Shown here: piece after piece, positions 1-8,206 of the stretch | How positions within the stretch are numbered: the stretch's first letter is position 1 | Layout of the letters: each line of letters starts with the position of its first letter | Assembly: GCF_001898805.1 (NCBI RefSeq) | Contig: NZ_MKVJ01000013.1 | Coordinates: 66,209 to 105,473 of the forward strand | Length of the DNA: 39,265 nucleotides | Origin: Leifsonia sp. 71-9 | GTDB lineage: Bacteria > Actinomycetota > Actinomycetes > Actinomycetales > Microbacteriaceae | Direction: 5' to 3' | Made by a program: the position numbers and the translations under genes | The notes under the pieces: model-generated | Told to the model about the DNA's origin: nothing | Seen by the model: only the letters and a program-made list of their open reading frames with translations | Database searches by the model: none

Positions 1-797
1 GCGCCCGCCAGCAGCGTGACGGCGATCACCGCGAGCGTGCGCGTGACCGAGGCCCGGCTGCCGAGGGAGGCGGCCAGGTCGTCGCCGAGGGCGAGGGCGT
101 TGAGGCCGCGGGTGGCGATGGCGGCGACGATCAGCCCGACCACGACGACCGGCGCGACGACGATGGCTGCCTGGAGGGGCTGGGCGACGAGGCTCCCGGC
201 CGACCAGCCGAGCATGCGCTGGAAGGCGGTCGGGTTCGCGAGCTGGATCGCGGAGGTGATGCCGCCGAGCACCGCCGCGACGCCGATCCCGGCCAGCGTC
301 ATCCGCAGCGCGGTCGCGCCCTCGCGGGCGCTCATACCGATCAGGGCGACGACGACGGTCGCGATCACGGCACCGAGCAGCGCGAGCCACAGGTACTGGC
401 CGATGTCGTGCATGCCGAAGACAGCGACGCCGAGGGTCACCGCGAGAGCCGCGCCGGCGTTGACGCCGAGGATGCCCGGGTCCGCCAGCGGGTTGCGGGT
501 GAAGGCCTGGATGACTCCGCCGGCGACGCCGAGCGCGGCGCCGGCCAGCACGCCGAGGAGGGTGCGTGGAACCCGCAGTCCGGTGATCACCAGGTCGTCG
601 TCGGAGCGGCCGGGGCTCAGCAGCGCCGGGAGCACGTGGTCGAGCGGGATGGCTTTCGCCCCGACCGCGATGCTCGCGCCCAGCAGCAGGACGAGGAGCG
701 CGATCCCCACCAGCAGCCAGCCGAGCCGCCAGGTCAACGGACGCGTCGTGTGCTCGCGTCGCTCCGCGGCGGGGGCGATGGGGGCGCGAAGGGACAC
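1..797 (-). CDS. FecCD-family iron/siderophore ABC importer permease (3' end outside window)
   Basis: Inner-membrane permease of an iron-siderophore, heme or B12-type ABC importer. The minus-strand frame reads about 265 codons without a stop to the window edge. It has alternating hydrophobic segments and the family's hallmark run GLRVPRTLLGVLAGAALGV followed by FTRNPLADPGILGVNAGA. FecCD proteins are about 330-350 residues, so roughly 70-80 codons lie outside. A GTG at 797 is chosen as start because the frame then opens with a short basic cytoplasmic tail before the first membrane helix; the ribosome site is weak. An IdeR/DtxR box lies 45-63 nt upstream, which indicates iron repression. A second FecCD permease and an ATPase would be expected beyond the edge. 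Family assignment is firm; the substrate is inferred from the iron box. Confidence 0.9.
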   Translation of the reverse strand, partial: MSLRAPIAPAAERREHTTRPLTWRLGWLLVGIALLVLLLGASIAVGAKAIPLDHVLPALLSPGRSDDDLVITGLRVPRTLLGVLAGAALGVAGGVIQAFTRNPLADPGILGVNAGAALAVTLGVAVFGMHDIGQYLWLALLGAVIATVVVALIGMSAREGATALRMTLAGIGVAAVLGGITSAIQLANPTAFQRMLGWSAGSLVAQPLQAAIVVAPVVVVGLIVAAIATRGLNALALGDDLAASLGSRASVTRTLAVIAVTLLAG

Positions 798-841
798 GGA
801 TGACTCTCTGAGGGGGCGACGTCGGGGGGCGGCCCAGCTAC

Positions 842-860
842 TTAGGTAAGGCTAACCAAA
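842..860 (-). promoter_or_regulatory. DtxR/IdeR iron-responsive operator
   Basis: The 19-mer TTAGGTAAGGCTAACCAAA matches the actinobacterial DtxR/IdeR consensus TTAGGTTAGGCTAACCTAA at 17 of 19 positions and keeps its interrupted palindrome. It lies between the ABC exporter-type gene and the FecCD gene, where the FecCD promoter should be. With Fe2+, IdeR/DtxR binds such boxes and represses. Occupancy is inferred from the match. Confidence 0.88.
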
Positions 861-901
861 GTGGGCCAGAGGTCAGCGTATGTCACCGCGTGGGGTCGGC
901 G

Positions 902-2665
902 CTATCGGCGATCCGACACGTCGTGTCGCGAAGCCGCCACGTTCCAGAGCGCGGCGAAGTGACCGCCGCGCTCGATGAGTTCGTCGGGCGCTCCCGCCTC
1001 GACGATGGCGCCGTCCTCCATCACCACGACGAGGTCCGCCTCCGCCGCCTGGTCGAGCCGGTGGGCGACGACGATCGCCGTGCGACCGCGGATCGCGTCA
1101 CGGGCAGCCTCGTCGAGCGTGCGCGCCACGTCGCTGCCCGCCTCCGCCGTGGCCTCGTCGAGCACCGCGACCGCGGGATCGACGAGCAGCAGCCGCGCCA
1201 GCGCAAGGTGCTGCGCCTGCTGAGGAGTGAGGGGGTGTCCGCCGGCGCCGACTCGCGTCGCCGCGCCCTGCGGGAGGCCGTCGACCCAAGCGGACGCGCC
1301 CACCGCGTCGAGGGCCGACCGCACCTCCGCCTCCCCCGCTGCGGGAGCCCCGAGCCGGAGGTTGTCCGCGACCGTTCCGGCGAAGACGTGCGTCTCCTGC
1401 GAGACCATCGCGACCGCCCGCGCTCGACGCGCGCCGTCGATCGTCCCCACGGGTACGCCGCTCAGCAGCACGCGGCCCCCGTCCGGAGCGCGCACCCCGG
1501 CGATCAGTGCCGCGAGCGTGCTCTTGCCGCTGCCGGTCGTGCCGACGACGGCGACGTGAGCGCCCGCGTCGACCACGAGGGTGACGCCGCCCAGGACCGG
1601 GACTCCGTCGTAGCCGAACCGCACCTCCTGGAGTTCGACGGCGCCGGCGCGCGGCGGCTCGGCTGCCCCGCAGACGGTCCGCGCCCCGGCGTCCACCACC
1701 CCGACCAGCCGCGCCAGGCTGGCGGAGGCGCGCTGGAGGTCGTCCGCGGTCCCGAGCGCGTCGTTGATCGGATTGAACAGGCCCGCGAAGAAGAGCGCAG
1801 CGGCGGTCGCCTGACCGATGTCTGCTCCCGCCGAACGCACGAGGAGGAACGCCACGAGCAGGATGGCACCGAGACCGAGGAACTCCGCCAGGTTGAGCCG
1901 CCCGTAGAAGCGGGTCATCGTGCGCGTCGCCTCGAGCTCCACCTCCACCGCCGCCGCCGACGCCTCGCGTGCCCGCGCGGACAGCTCGTCGTGCAGGCCG
2001 AACGCCCGCACGGTGGGCAGTGCGGCGAAGGTCTCGAGCAGCGTCGCCGCCCGTCGGCCTGCTGCTCGCCGCCCCTCCGCGTAGATGCGCCCGGAGCGGC
2101 GCAGGTACCAGCGGACGGTGATCGCCTGCACCGGCACGGCCACGAGCGCGGCCAGGGCGAAGCGGAGGTCGAGCCCGGCGAGTCCGATCAGGGTGACCAG
2201 GATGGTGACGGCCGCCGTGAGGAGGCGGCCGAGCGCGCCCTGCGCCACCTCGGCGACCTGCTCCACATCGTCCGTCACGCGGGAGACCAGATCCCCCGAG
2301 GCGGCCTCCACCTCGGCCAGGGGAAGCGTCGTGGCGGCGTCGACGACCTCCTCCCGCAGCCGCCCGAGCGGCGGGAGGACCGCGTGCGCGAGCAGCACGC
2401 CCGACAGCCACGCGGCCAGACCGCCGACGATCGCGCACGCCGCCAGCAGCGCGAGCGGTCCGACGAGCGCGAGCGGGTCGGCCCGGTCGGCGAGCAGCTG
2501 GGCGATCCAGCCGATGCCTCCCGGGATGCCGAGCCCGGCGACCGCGCCGACGATGAGCGCGAGCGCGGTGCCGACCAGTGTCGCGCGCGACCGGCCGAGA
2601 GCCCCGGCGGCGAACCGGCGCACCGCGGGCGGCGCGGCGACGGGGAGCGGCGTCCGCGACGTCAT
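902..2665 (-). CDS. ABC transporter, exporter fold (membrane domain + ATPase), catalytically complete half
   Basis: A 587-residue fused ABC protein: membrane domain about residues 15-320, ATPase domain about 340-575. The Walker A motif GTTGSGKST (375-383), Q-loop Gln423, Walker B VLDEAT with catalytic Glu504 and switch His535 are intact. The signature motif is not LSGGQ but LTPQQ (479-483). The start is the ATG at 2665, which overlaps the stop of the preceding gene as ATGA; an in-frame start 21 codons earlier would lie inside that gene. Translational coupling and complementary motif losses argue that the two proteins form a heterodimer with one working ATP site. The iron box downstream and divergent AraC gene recall YbtPQ/IrtAB-type siderophore importers, which use exporter folds. 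A drug or peptide exporter remains possible. Confidence 0.88.
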   Translation of the reverse strand: MTSRTPLPVAAPPAVRRFAAGALGRSRATLVGTALALIVGAVAGLGIPGGIGWIAQLLADRADPLALVGPLALLAACAIVGGLAAWLSGVLLAHAVLPPLGRLREEVVDAATTLPLAEVEAASGDLVSRVTDDVEQVAEVAQGALGRLLTAAVTILVTLIGLAGLDLRFALAALVAVPVQAITVRWYLRRSGRIYAEGRRAAGRRAATLLETFAALPTVRAFGLHDELSARAREASAAAVEVELEATRTMTRFYGRLNLAEFLGLGAILLVAFLLVRSAGADIGQATAAALFFAGLFNPINDALGTADDLQRASASLARLVGVVDAGARTVCGAAEPPRAGAVELQEVRFGYDGVPVLGGVTLVVDAGAHVAVVGTTGSGKSTLAALIAGVRAPDGGRVLLSGVPVGTIDGARRARAVAMVSQETHVFAGTVADNLRLGAPAAGEAEVRSALDAVGASAWVDGLPQGAATRVGAGGHPLTPQQAQHLALARLLLVDPAVAVLDEATAEAGSDVARTLDEAARDAIRGRTAIVVAHRLDQAAEADLVVVMEDGAIVEAGAPDELIERGGHFAALWNVAASRHDVSDRR

Positions 2666-4260
2666 CGGATCGCCCTCGCGGTGGCGCCCCCGTCGACCGG
2701 GAGCACCTCGTCGCAGCGGGCGAGCCACGCGGGTGACGTGGTGACGACGATCGTCGTCCTCCCCCGGCGGAAGGCGCGCACCCGCTCCGCGATGACATCC
2801 TCCGTCGCGGCGTCGATGGCCGTGGTCGGGTCGTGCAGCACCAGTACGGGCGGGTCCGCCGCCAGAGCGCGGGCGAGCGCCACGCGCTGCCGCTGTCCAC
2901 CGGAGAGCCGCAGGCCGCCCTCCCCCACGTCGTCCGCCACGATCTCGTCGGCGAAGGCGGCGCGCAGGGCGGCCTCCACTCCCTCCGGGCGGCCGACGAC
3001 CGCGACGTTGTCGCGCGGCGAACCCCGGAACAGTGCGGACTCGTGCGGCGCCACGAGGACATCACCCGGCCCGGCTCCGCGCGCATCTCGCAGCGAGCGC
3101 AGGATCCGCGACGCCTCCGCGGCCGTCCCCGCCGGCATACCGATCATCGCTCCGGGCGCCACGGTGATCGTCCCGGACGGACCGGTGACGGCAAGCTCAG
3201 GCGCGGCTCGCGGGGACGTCGCGGGCACGTGCTCCGCCTCCCCGTCGCGGTCACTGTGCGGGCGCCCATCGCTTTCCCGGAGCAGTCCGAGGATCCGCGC
3301 GGCCGACGCCCGCGCCCGCGCCGCCGACGCCGGCACCGCAGCCAGCGTCTGCAACGGACCCGCGAGGAACTGCGCGAGCCCGAGGGAGGCGATCAGGCCG
3401 CCCAGGGACAGCGCTCCGCTGAGCGCGAGCCAGCCGCCGACGCCCACGACGATCAGCAGGTACAGCCCGGTGGTCAGCACGGTCACGCCGTCGCGCAGGG
3501 AGTGCGCGCGTACGGCTCGGGTCGCGGCTCCCGTGGCCGCCCTGCTCGCCTCGGTGTAGCGGCGGGAGGCCGTCGTCTCGGCGGCGAGGCCCTTGACCAC
3601 GCGCAGCCCGCGCACGAGGTCCTCCGCGAGCACCGCGGCTCGTCCGGCCTCCCGTTGCTCGTCACCGCTGCGCGCCTCCACGCCGCGGGAGATCGCCGCG
3701 TTGGCCGCCAGCACGGCCACGGTCCCGAGGACGATGACCGCTCCCAGCAGCAGCGGCGACGACAGCAGGAGCACGGTCGCGGCCGCGGCCAGGGCGACCG
3801 CCGCGGCCAGCGCCGACGCGATGACGCCGACGAATCCGCCCACCCGGTCGGCGTCGCTGGACGCACGCGTCAGCAGCTCGCCCGGCGCGTGCTCGTCCGT
3901 CGCCCCCGGCCGCGCGCCGAGCACGCTCGCGACCACGCGCATCCGGAGGGCGTGGCCCGCGTGCTGCTTCGCCCGGGCGGACGCGCGCGCGCCGAATCGG
4001 TAGGAGAACGACAGCAGCACGAAGTCGGCCGCGAGCACCGCGAGCCAGAAGCCCAGGTCCAGCGGGGTCCCGCCGTCGATCGCTCCGCTCACGGTGGCGC
4101 CGATCACGACCGGCACCAGCGCCTCCCCCACCTGGTGCGTGCTGTACAGCAGGCACGCCAGCGCCAGATCCGTGCGGCGCGCCCCGACGGCCCAGGTCAG
4201 CAGAGCGCGCGGCGAACGCGGGACCGGGGCCGGACGGGACGGCGTGGAGGAGCTGGGCAC
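2662..4260 (-). CDS. ABC transporter, exporter fold, degenerate ATPase half
   Basis: A 532-residue partner of the next gene. The membrane domain spans about residues 20-310 and the ATPase domain about 350-530. The ATPase is missing most catalytic elements. The Walker A position reads GAMIGMPAGTAAEAS (370-384) with no GKS/T, the Q-loop Gln is absent (APHES, 404-408), Walker B ends HDP instead of DE (476-478), and the switch His is replaced (VVTTSP). The signature LSGGQRQR (452-459) is perfect. It could therefore supply the signature for the partner's Walker A/B site but cannot hydrolyse ATP itself. It starts with GTG at 4260 and ends in an ATGA overlap with the partner gene. It is first in the operon, 104 nt from the divergent AraC gene. 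Confidence 0.88.
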   Translation of the reverse strand: MPSSSTPSRPAPVPRSPRALLTWAVGARRTDLALACLLYSTHQVGEALVPVVIGATVSGAIDGGTPLDLGFWLAVLAADFVLLSFSYRFGARASARAKQHAGHALRMRVVASVLGARPGATDEHAPGELLTRASSDADRVGGFVGVIASALAAAVALAAAATVLLLSSPLLLGAVIVLGTVAVLAANAAISRGVEARSGDEQREAGRAAVLAEDLVRGLRVVKGLAAETTASRRYTEASRAATGAATRAVRAHSLRDGVTVLTTGLYLLIVVGVGGWLALSGALSLGGLIASLGLAQFLAGPLQTLAAVPASAARARASAARILGLLRESDGRPHSDRDGEAEHVPATSPRAAPELAVTGPSGTITVAPGAMIGMPAGTAAEASRILRSLRDARGAGPGDVLVAPHESALFRGSPRDNVAVVGRPEGVEAALRAAFADEIVADDVGEGGLRLSGGQRQRVALARALAADPPVLVLHDPTTAIDAATEDVIAERVRAFRRGRTTIVVTTSPAWLARCDEVLPVDGGATARAIR

Positions 4261-4297
4261 GTCTCGACACTACGGGCGCACTCCTCTGGCGACTGAG

Positions 4298-4320
4298 CGC
4301 TATGCTGACATCTCATAGCG
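4298..4320. promoter_or_regulatory. Inverted repeat CGCTATG-N9-CATAGCG in the divergent AraC/ABC promoter region
   Basis: Perfect 7-bp arms (4298-4304 and 4314-4320) with a 9-bp spacer lie between the divergent ABC operon and the AraC gene. The left arm overlaps TATGCT (4301-4306), a plausible -10 element for the AraC gene. Its position suits an operator for autoregulation or for control of both directions, but the binding protein is not known. Confidence 0.5.
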
Positions 4321-4364
4321 TGGAACCGCCAATCCCCGGCTCCCGCAGGAGAGGAGCCCCGGGC

Positions 4365-5114
4365 GTGAGCACCGACGTCATCGAGCTGCACCGCTTCGCC
4401 CTCGACCGCGGCGAAGGCTTCGAGCCGCACCGCCACGACCACCACCAGCTCATCTGGGCCTCCTCCGGCGTGCTGACCGTGGAGGTCGAGGGGCGTTACT
4501 GGGTGCTCCCCACCACTCTCGGGCTCTGGATGCCGGCCGGCGTGCTGCACGCCCCGCTCGCCGTGCGCGAATCCGTCATGGAGGGCATCTACTTCGATCC
4601 CGCCCGCACCCCGGTGACGTGGGCCGCGCCCACGGTCGTGCGGATGAGCCCGCTCAGTCAGCACCTCGTCGCCTATCTCGGCGACGACCTCGCGCCCCAG
4701 GAGCGCGCCCGCGCCGAGCATGTCCTGGTCGACACGCTGCGCCCGGTCGGCAAGCGCGCCATCGCCGTCCCCCTTCCGACCGACCCCCGCGCCCGGGACG
4801 TCGCCCGCATCCTCCTCGCCGACCCGGCCGACCGCCGCAGCCTGGACGAGTTCGGCCGGGAGGTCGGCGCCAGCGCCCGCACGCTCCTCCGGCTGTTCCA
4901 GGCGGAGACCGGGATGAGCTTCGGCACCTGGCGCACGCACGCCAAACTCCAGGCGTCCGTCGCACTGCTGGCGGAAGGCGAGACCGTCTCCCGCGTCGCC
5001 TACCGCGTCGGCTACAGCACCCCCAGCGCCTTCATCTCGGCATTCCACCGCGTCGCGGGCCACACCCCGGGCGCGTACTTCGCGGCCGGGCCGGACCCCG
5101 CCTCCGATCACTGA
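4365..5114 (+). CDS. AraC-family transcriptional regulator with N-terminal cupin sensor
   Basis: A 249-residue regulator with an N-terminal cupin-like half (HRHDHHQLIW, then GLWMPAGVLHAPLA) and a C-terminal double helix-turn-helix. The latter includes LDEFGREVGASARTLLRLF and the AraC signature region VSRVAYRVGYSTPSAFISAF. The GTG at 4365 is preferred: AGGAGAGGAG lies about 8 nt before it, while the upstream in-frame ATG at 4302 sits inside a -10-like TATGCT and an inverted repeat. The gene diverges from the two-subunit ABC transporter, an arrangement like ybtA beside ybtPQ. Control of that operon is therefore the likely role, with the ligand unknown. Its stop overlaps the converging Nudix gene by 7 nt. 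Confidence 0.9.
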   Translation: MSTDVIELHRFALDRGEGFEPHRHDHHQLIWASSGVLTVEVEGRYWVLPTTLGLWMPAGVLHAPLAVRESVMEGIYFDPARTPVTWAAPTVVRMSPLSQHLVAYLGDDLAPQERARAEHVLVDTLRPVGKRAIAVPLPTDPRARDVARILLADPADRRSLDEFGREVGASARTLLRLFQAETGMSFGTWRTHAKLQASVALLAEGETVSRVAYRVGYSTPSAFISAFHRVAGHTPGAYFAAGPDPASDH

Positions 5115-5521
5115 CCGTCGAGCAGCGCGAGGGCGTACCGGAACGGCGGCGTGAACTCCGTCACCGGCGTGTCACGCGGGTCGATCAGCTCGACGGCGGC
5201 GACATCCTCGAAGTCCTCGATCGCCGCGACACCGTCCGCGACGTCGACGACCGCGATGAGCCCGCGATGGGTCCCGTCGACGCGCTCACCGGAGCTCGAC
5301 TCCTCGAAGTCGAACTCGAATCCGTGCCACGACAGCACCGCGACCCGCCCGACGCCGCACTCCTCCTGGAGCTCGCGACGAAGCGTCTGCACCGGGGACT
5401 CCCCCGCCTCCGGCGTTCCACCGGGAAGGTCGAGCAGCCCCGTGTACGGACCACGCGCCTTCCGGATCGCGACCACCCGGCCGTCCTGGCGCCACACGCC
5501 GTACACGCCGAAATGATTCAT
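5108..5521 (-). CDS. Nudix hydrolase
   Basis: A 137-residue Nudix protein that hydrolyses a nucleoside diphosphate linked to another group; the substrate cannot be read from sequence. The Nudix box fits GX5EX7REUXEEXGU exactly: GTPEAGE, seven residues, then RELQEECGV at about residues 35-57. The size is normal for a single-domain member. The ATG at 5521 has no ribosome-binding site; instead TAAGCT (5529-5534) lies 7 nt upstream, consistent with a leaderless mRNA. The 3' end overlaps the AraC gene tail-to-tail. Confidence 0.9.
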   Translation of the reverse strand: MNHFGVYGVWRQDGRVVAIRKARGPYTGLLDLPGGTPEAGESPVQTLRRELQEECGVGRVAVLSWHGFEFDFEESSSGERVDGTHRGLIAVVDVADGVAAIEDFEDVAAVELIDPRDTPVTEFTPPFRYALALLDGQ

Positions 5522-5608
5522 GACCGTGAGCTTACGAGGTCGGTCCGCGCCTTTGTCAGCCAGACGGCCCGTGGATCATCGCCGGAAGCCGCGTCCTAAA
5601 CTGAGCGG

Positions 5609-6898
5609 ATGAGCGATGGCGCAGGAGGGTCAGCCCGCCCGAGCGAGGTTCTCCGCCTCCGGCCCTTCGCCCTGTTCTGGAGCGCCAGCACGATCCGCGC
5701 TTTCGGGAGCGCGATCGCCGGGGTCGCCTTCCAGGTGCTGATCGTCACGGTGCTGAACGCCGGCCCGGCCGAGATCAGCGTCTTGAGCGCGCTCAGCGTC
5801 GTCCCGTATCTCTTCCTCGGGCTGATCGTCGGCGCGCTCATGGACCGCTGGCGGCGTCAGCGCACGCTCGTCATCACGAGTGTGGGGCGCGCGATCGCCC
5901 TCGGGTCGATTCCCGTGCTCCTGCTCACCGGTGCGCTGAACTTCTGGTCGCTCGCGGCCGTCATCCTCACGCTGGGGGTGCTGACCCTGTTCGCGGACTC
6001 GGCGGCCCAGCCCTTCCTCCCGTCCATCGTCCCGCGGCGCTCGCTCGTGACGGCCAACTCGCGGCTGGGGCAGAGCGAGACGGTCGCCACGACGGCGGGG
6101 CCCGCGCTGGGCGGCGCGCTCTTCGGTCTGCTCGGTGCGCCGATCCTCTTCCTCGTCGAGGCGGTCGTGAACGCGGTGGCCGCGATCCTGCAGTCCCGCA
6201 TCGAGGTGCAGGAGGCGCGACCCGAGCCGCGCGCGATCGGTCGCCACATCGGGCACGATATCGTCGAGGGCATGCGGTACACCTACCGGCACCGCACGCT
6301 CCGCCCGCTGGCGCTCTCCGTGCACCTCTGGTTCCTCGGGAACAGCATCGCCGCGACCGTGTTCGCCGTCTTCGTCCTGCGCGAGCTGTCGCTCCCGCCC
6401 TGGGCCTACGGCGTCGCCCTCGCGTTCGGCGGCGTCGGCGGTTTCCTCGGCGCCGTGCTCGCGCCCCGGATCGGAGCACGGCTCGGGGCGGGTCGAGCCA
6501 TCCTCCTGGGGCGGGCCCTGGTCGTCGTGCCGTGGCTCGTGCTCGCGATCATGCCGCTCACCGCAGCGAGCAGCCTCCCCGCGCTCGTCTGCGTCGTGGC
6601 CGCCGTGCAGTTCCTCTACGGCCTCTCGATGGGCATCGAGGACGCGAACGACATCGGCTACCGCCAGGCCGTGGCGCCCGACCGGATCCAGGGCCGGATG
6701 AACTCGACCATCCGCACGGTGAACCGGGTGGTGTTCTTCTGTGGAGCACTCCTGACCGGGGTGCTCGTCACGGTCGCCGGCTATCGCCTCACGCTCGGAA
6801 TCGCCGCGATCGCGTTCGCCGCCGCCGCCCTCGTCGTCGCGCTTTCGCCGCTGCGCACCGCTCGCCACGAGGATGCCGCAGACGCCTCCGTGGCCTGA
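5609..6898 (+). CDS. MFS transporter, EntS/DHA3-like
   Basis: A 429-residue polytopic protein with about 12 hydrophobic segments. The cytoplasmic loop after helix 2 reads GALMDRWRRQRTLVITSVGRA, the major-facilitator motif A region. Similar proteins include enterobactin exporter EntS and macrolide efflux proteins. Its position near an iron-regulated locus makes siderophore export possible, but an unrelated drug efflux role fits equally. TAAACT (5597-5602) lies 6 nt before the ATG and there is no clear ribosome site, so the mRNA is probably leaderless. Confidence 0.88.
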   Translation: MSDGAGGSARPSEVLRLRPFALFWSASTIRAFGSAIAGVAFQVLIVTVLNAGPAEISVLSALSVVPYLFLGLIVGALMDRWRRQRTLVITSVGRAIALGSIPVLLLTGALNFWSLAAVILTLGVLTLFADSAAQPFLPSIVPRRSLVTANSRLGQSETVATTAGPALGGALFGLLGAPILFLVEAVVNAVAAILQSRIEVQEARPEPRAIGRHIGHDIVEGMRYTYRHRTLRPLALSVHLWFLGNSIAATVFAVFVLRELSLPPWAYGVALAFGGVGGFLGAVLAPRIGARLGAGRAILLGRALVVVPWLVLAIMPLTAASSLPALVCVVAAVQFLYGLSMGIEDANDIGYRQAVAPDRIQGRMNSTIRTVNRVVFFCGALLTGVLVTVAGYRLTLGIAAIAFAAAALVVALSPLRTARHEDAADASVA

Positions 6899-6987
6899 GC
6901 GTTGCGGTCCGCCCGGGCCGCGACGACCGACCGGCCGCCCCGTTGTGGGGCTGGGGAACCCGGCTCCTGGGCTCCTAGGCTGAAGGG

Positions 6988-7533
6988 ATGCTCACCGTCC
7001 GGACCGCGCGCTCCGCCACTGCCACACTGCTCGTCCTCGCGCTCGCCGGCTGCTCGGCGCAGACCTTCCGGGCGCAGTCCGCGCCTTCGTCGTCGCCCAA
7101 GGCAGCGTCTCCCACCTCCACGCCGACGCCCCCTCCCGCTCCGCAGGAGATGACGATGGAGCAGGCCGCAGTCGTGTACGGAAGCGGCGCCTGCCGGGTG
7201 AACACCGTCGGGAAGACGTTCAACGACGTCTGGCAGTCCGGCTCCGGCGACCTCGACAGGCTCCGGCAGGCAGCGGCGGTCTCCCGCGATGCGACCTCCG
7301 CCACCGCGACCGAGCTCGACCGGGGCATGTGGCCGGCGGAGCTGCAAGCGGACATCGCCCTGGTCCGGGATGCCGACTTCGCGCAAGCGGCGATCCTCGC
7401 CCAGATCGCGGCCGCGCCGACGTGGGACGCAGCCATGGCGAACGAGTTCCCCGCCCAGGATGACGCCGGGGCGGCCAGCCAGCGGATCCGTTCCCGATTG
7501 GGACTGCCGGCCGACCCGTACGCGCCCTGCTGA
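6988..7533 (+). CDS. Putative secreted lipoprotein of unknown function
   Basis: A 181-residue protein with a lipoprotein signal peptide: a short basic start, a hydrophobic core and the lipobox LALAGC, giving a lipidated Cys at about residue 22. A Ser/Pro/Thr-rich linker (residues 28-53) follows, then a mostly helical domain with Cys residues near its start and at the C-terminus (GACRVN and YAPC) that could form a disulfide. I do not recognise the domain. TAGGCT (6976-6981) lies 6 nt before the ATG; the intervening GAAGGG is purine-rich and might also act as a ribosome site. Confidence 0.75.
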   Translation: MLTVRTARSATATLLVLALAGCSAQTFRAQSAPSSSPKAASPTSTPTPPPAPQEMTMEQAAVVYGSGACRVNTVGKTFNDVWQSGSGDLDRLRQAAAVSRDATSATATELDRGMWPAELQADIALVRDADFAQAAILAQIAAAPTWDAAMANEFPAQDDAGAASQRIRSRLGLPADPYAPC

Positions 7534-7586
7534 CGATCAGGCCCCGGAACTGACCGCTGAGACCGTCCGCTGCCCGCCCGCGCGCG

Positions 7587-8018
7587 TCAGTCGGACCAGG
7601 CGAACAGCTCGCCCGGCGCCATGAACGGCTTGCCCTGGGTCAGGGTCTTGCGGAAGCGGCTGCGCGTGTACGGGTACGCGAACGTGATCGCCGCGCCGTC
7701 GGAGTGCTCGAGCTGGAGACGCACCGCGTCGCCCTGCGAGGTGCGCACGTCGGACACGTAGACGGCGGCGCGCAGCGCGGCCCGGTTCGCTCGGACGCCG
7801 TCCCGCAGCATCGTGAGGACGTCATCCGAGAGCGGTGCGTCGCCGTCGGGGAGCGCCCCGATCATGTTCAGCGCGCCGTCGTCCGAGACCGTGTAGCCGA
7901 ACGGCAGCAGCTCGCCGCGCTTCGCGACGGTCTGCAGCGCGAACGGGAGGGCGCTGTCCATGAGCGCCTCGAAGTCTGTCTCGGCCTGCGGAGAGATCGG
8001 GTCGTTGAGAGAAACCAT
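7587..8018 (-). CDS. Conserved-looking hypothetical protein
   Basis: A 143-residue soluble protein with no signal peptide or membrane helix. It reads as a compact alpha/beta domain: a helix with FEALMDSALPFALQTVAKRGELLPFGYTV, then AVYVSDVRTSQGDAVRLQLEHSDGAAITFAYPYTR. The GELLPFG run resembles small uncharacterised actinobacterial proteins, but I cannot name a family or function. Codon use is typical of the window (GC-rich third positions), which supports a real gene over the opposite frame. It stands alone, downstream of a tRNA on the same strand. Confidence 0.7.
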   Translation of the reverse strand: MVSLNDPISPQAETDFEALMDSALPFALQTVAKRGELLPFGYTVSDDGALNMIGALPDGDAPLSDDVLTMLRDGVRANRAALRAAVYVSDVRTSQGDAVRLQLEHSDGAAITFAYPYTRSRFRKTLTQGKPFMAPGELFAWSD

Positions 8019-8115
8019 AGGTTCATCTTGGCGAAGGTCGCAGCCGTTCGCGGACGCGCGCGCCGACCTCCGGTGAGTCGATGGCAGATCTCCGTAGCGC
8101 CATCCCGGCGTTCAG

Positions 8116-8189
8116 TAGGGCGGACGGGACTTGAACCCGTGACCGGCGGATTATGAGTCCGATGCTCTAACCAGCTGAGCTACCGCCCC
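8116..8189 (-). tRNA. tRNA with CAU anticodon (elongator tRNA-Met, possibly tRNA-Ile2)
   Basis: A 74-nt cloverleaf read on the minus strand. The acceptor arm GGGGCGG pairs with CCGCCCT (one G-U at the end), with discriminator A. The D-arm is TAGCTCAGCTGGTTAGAGC, the anticodon loop CTCATAA and the T-loop GGTTCAAGTCC. CCA is not encoded. The anticodon CAU is shared by tRNA-Met and lysidine-modified tRNA-Ile2; initiator features are not evident, and the sequence alone does not settle which elongator it is. It begins only 17 nt after the glycosyltransferase stop codon. Confidence 0.93.
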
Positions 8190-8206
8190 GGTCGTGTGCC
8201 GCCCAG

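Noticed and set aside
890-3559. Long plus-strand open frame antisense to the two ABC genes
   Set aside because: The composition is Arg/Pro/Gly-rich without domains, and the opposite strand encodes two clear ABC proteins. High GC content creates such antisense frames throughout the window.
4302-4364. ATG 4302 as the AraC start
   Set aside because: It lies within a -10-like element and an inverted repeat and has no ribosome site, while GTG 4365 has AGGAGAGGAG at proper spacing.
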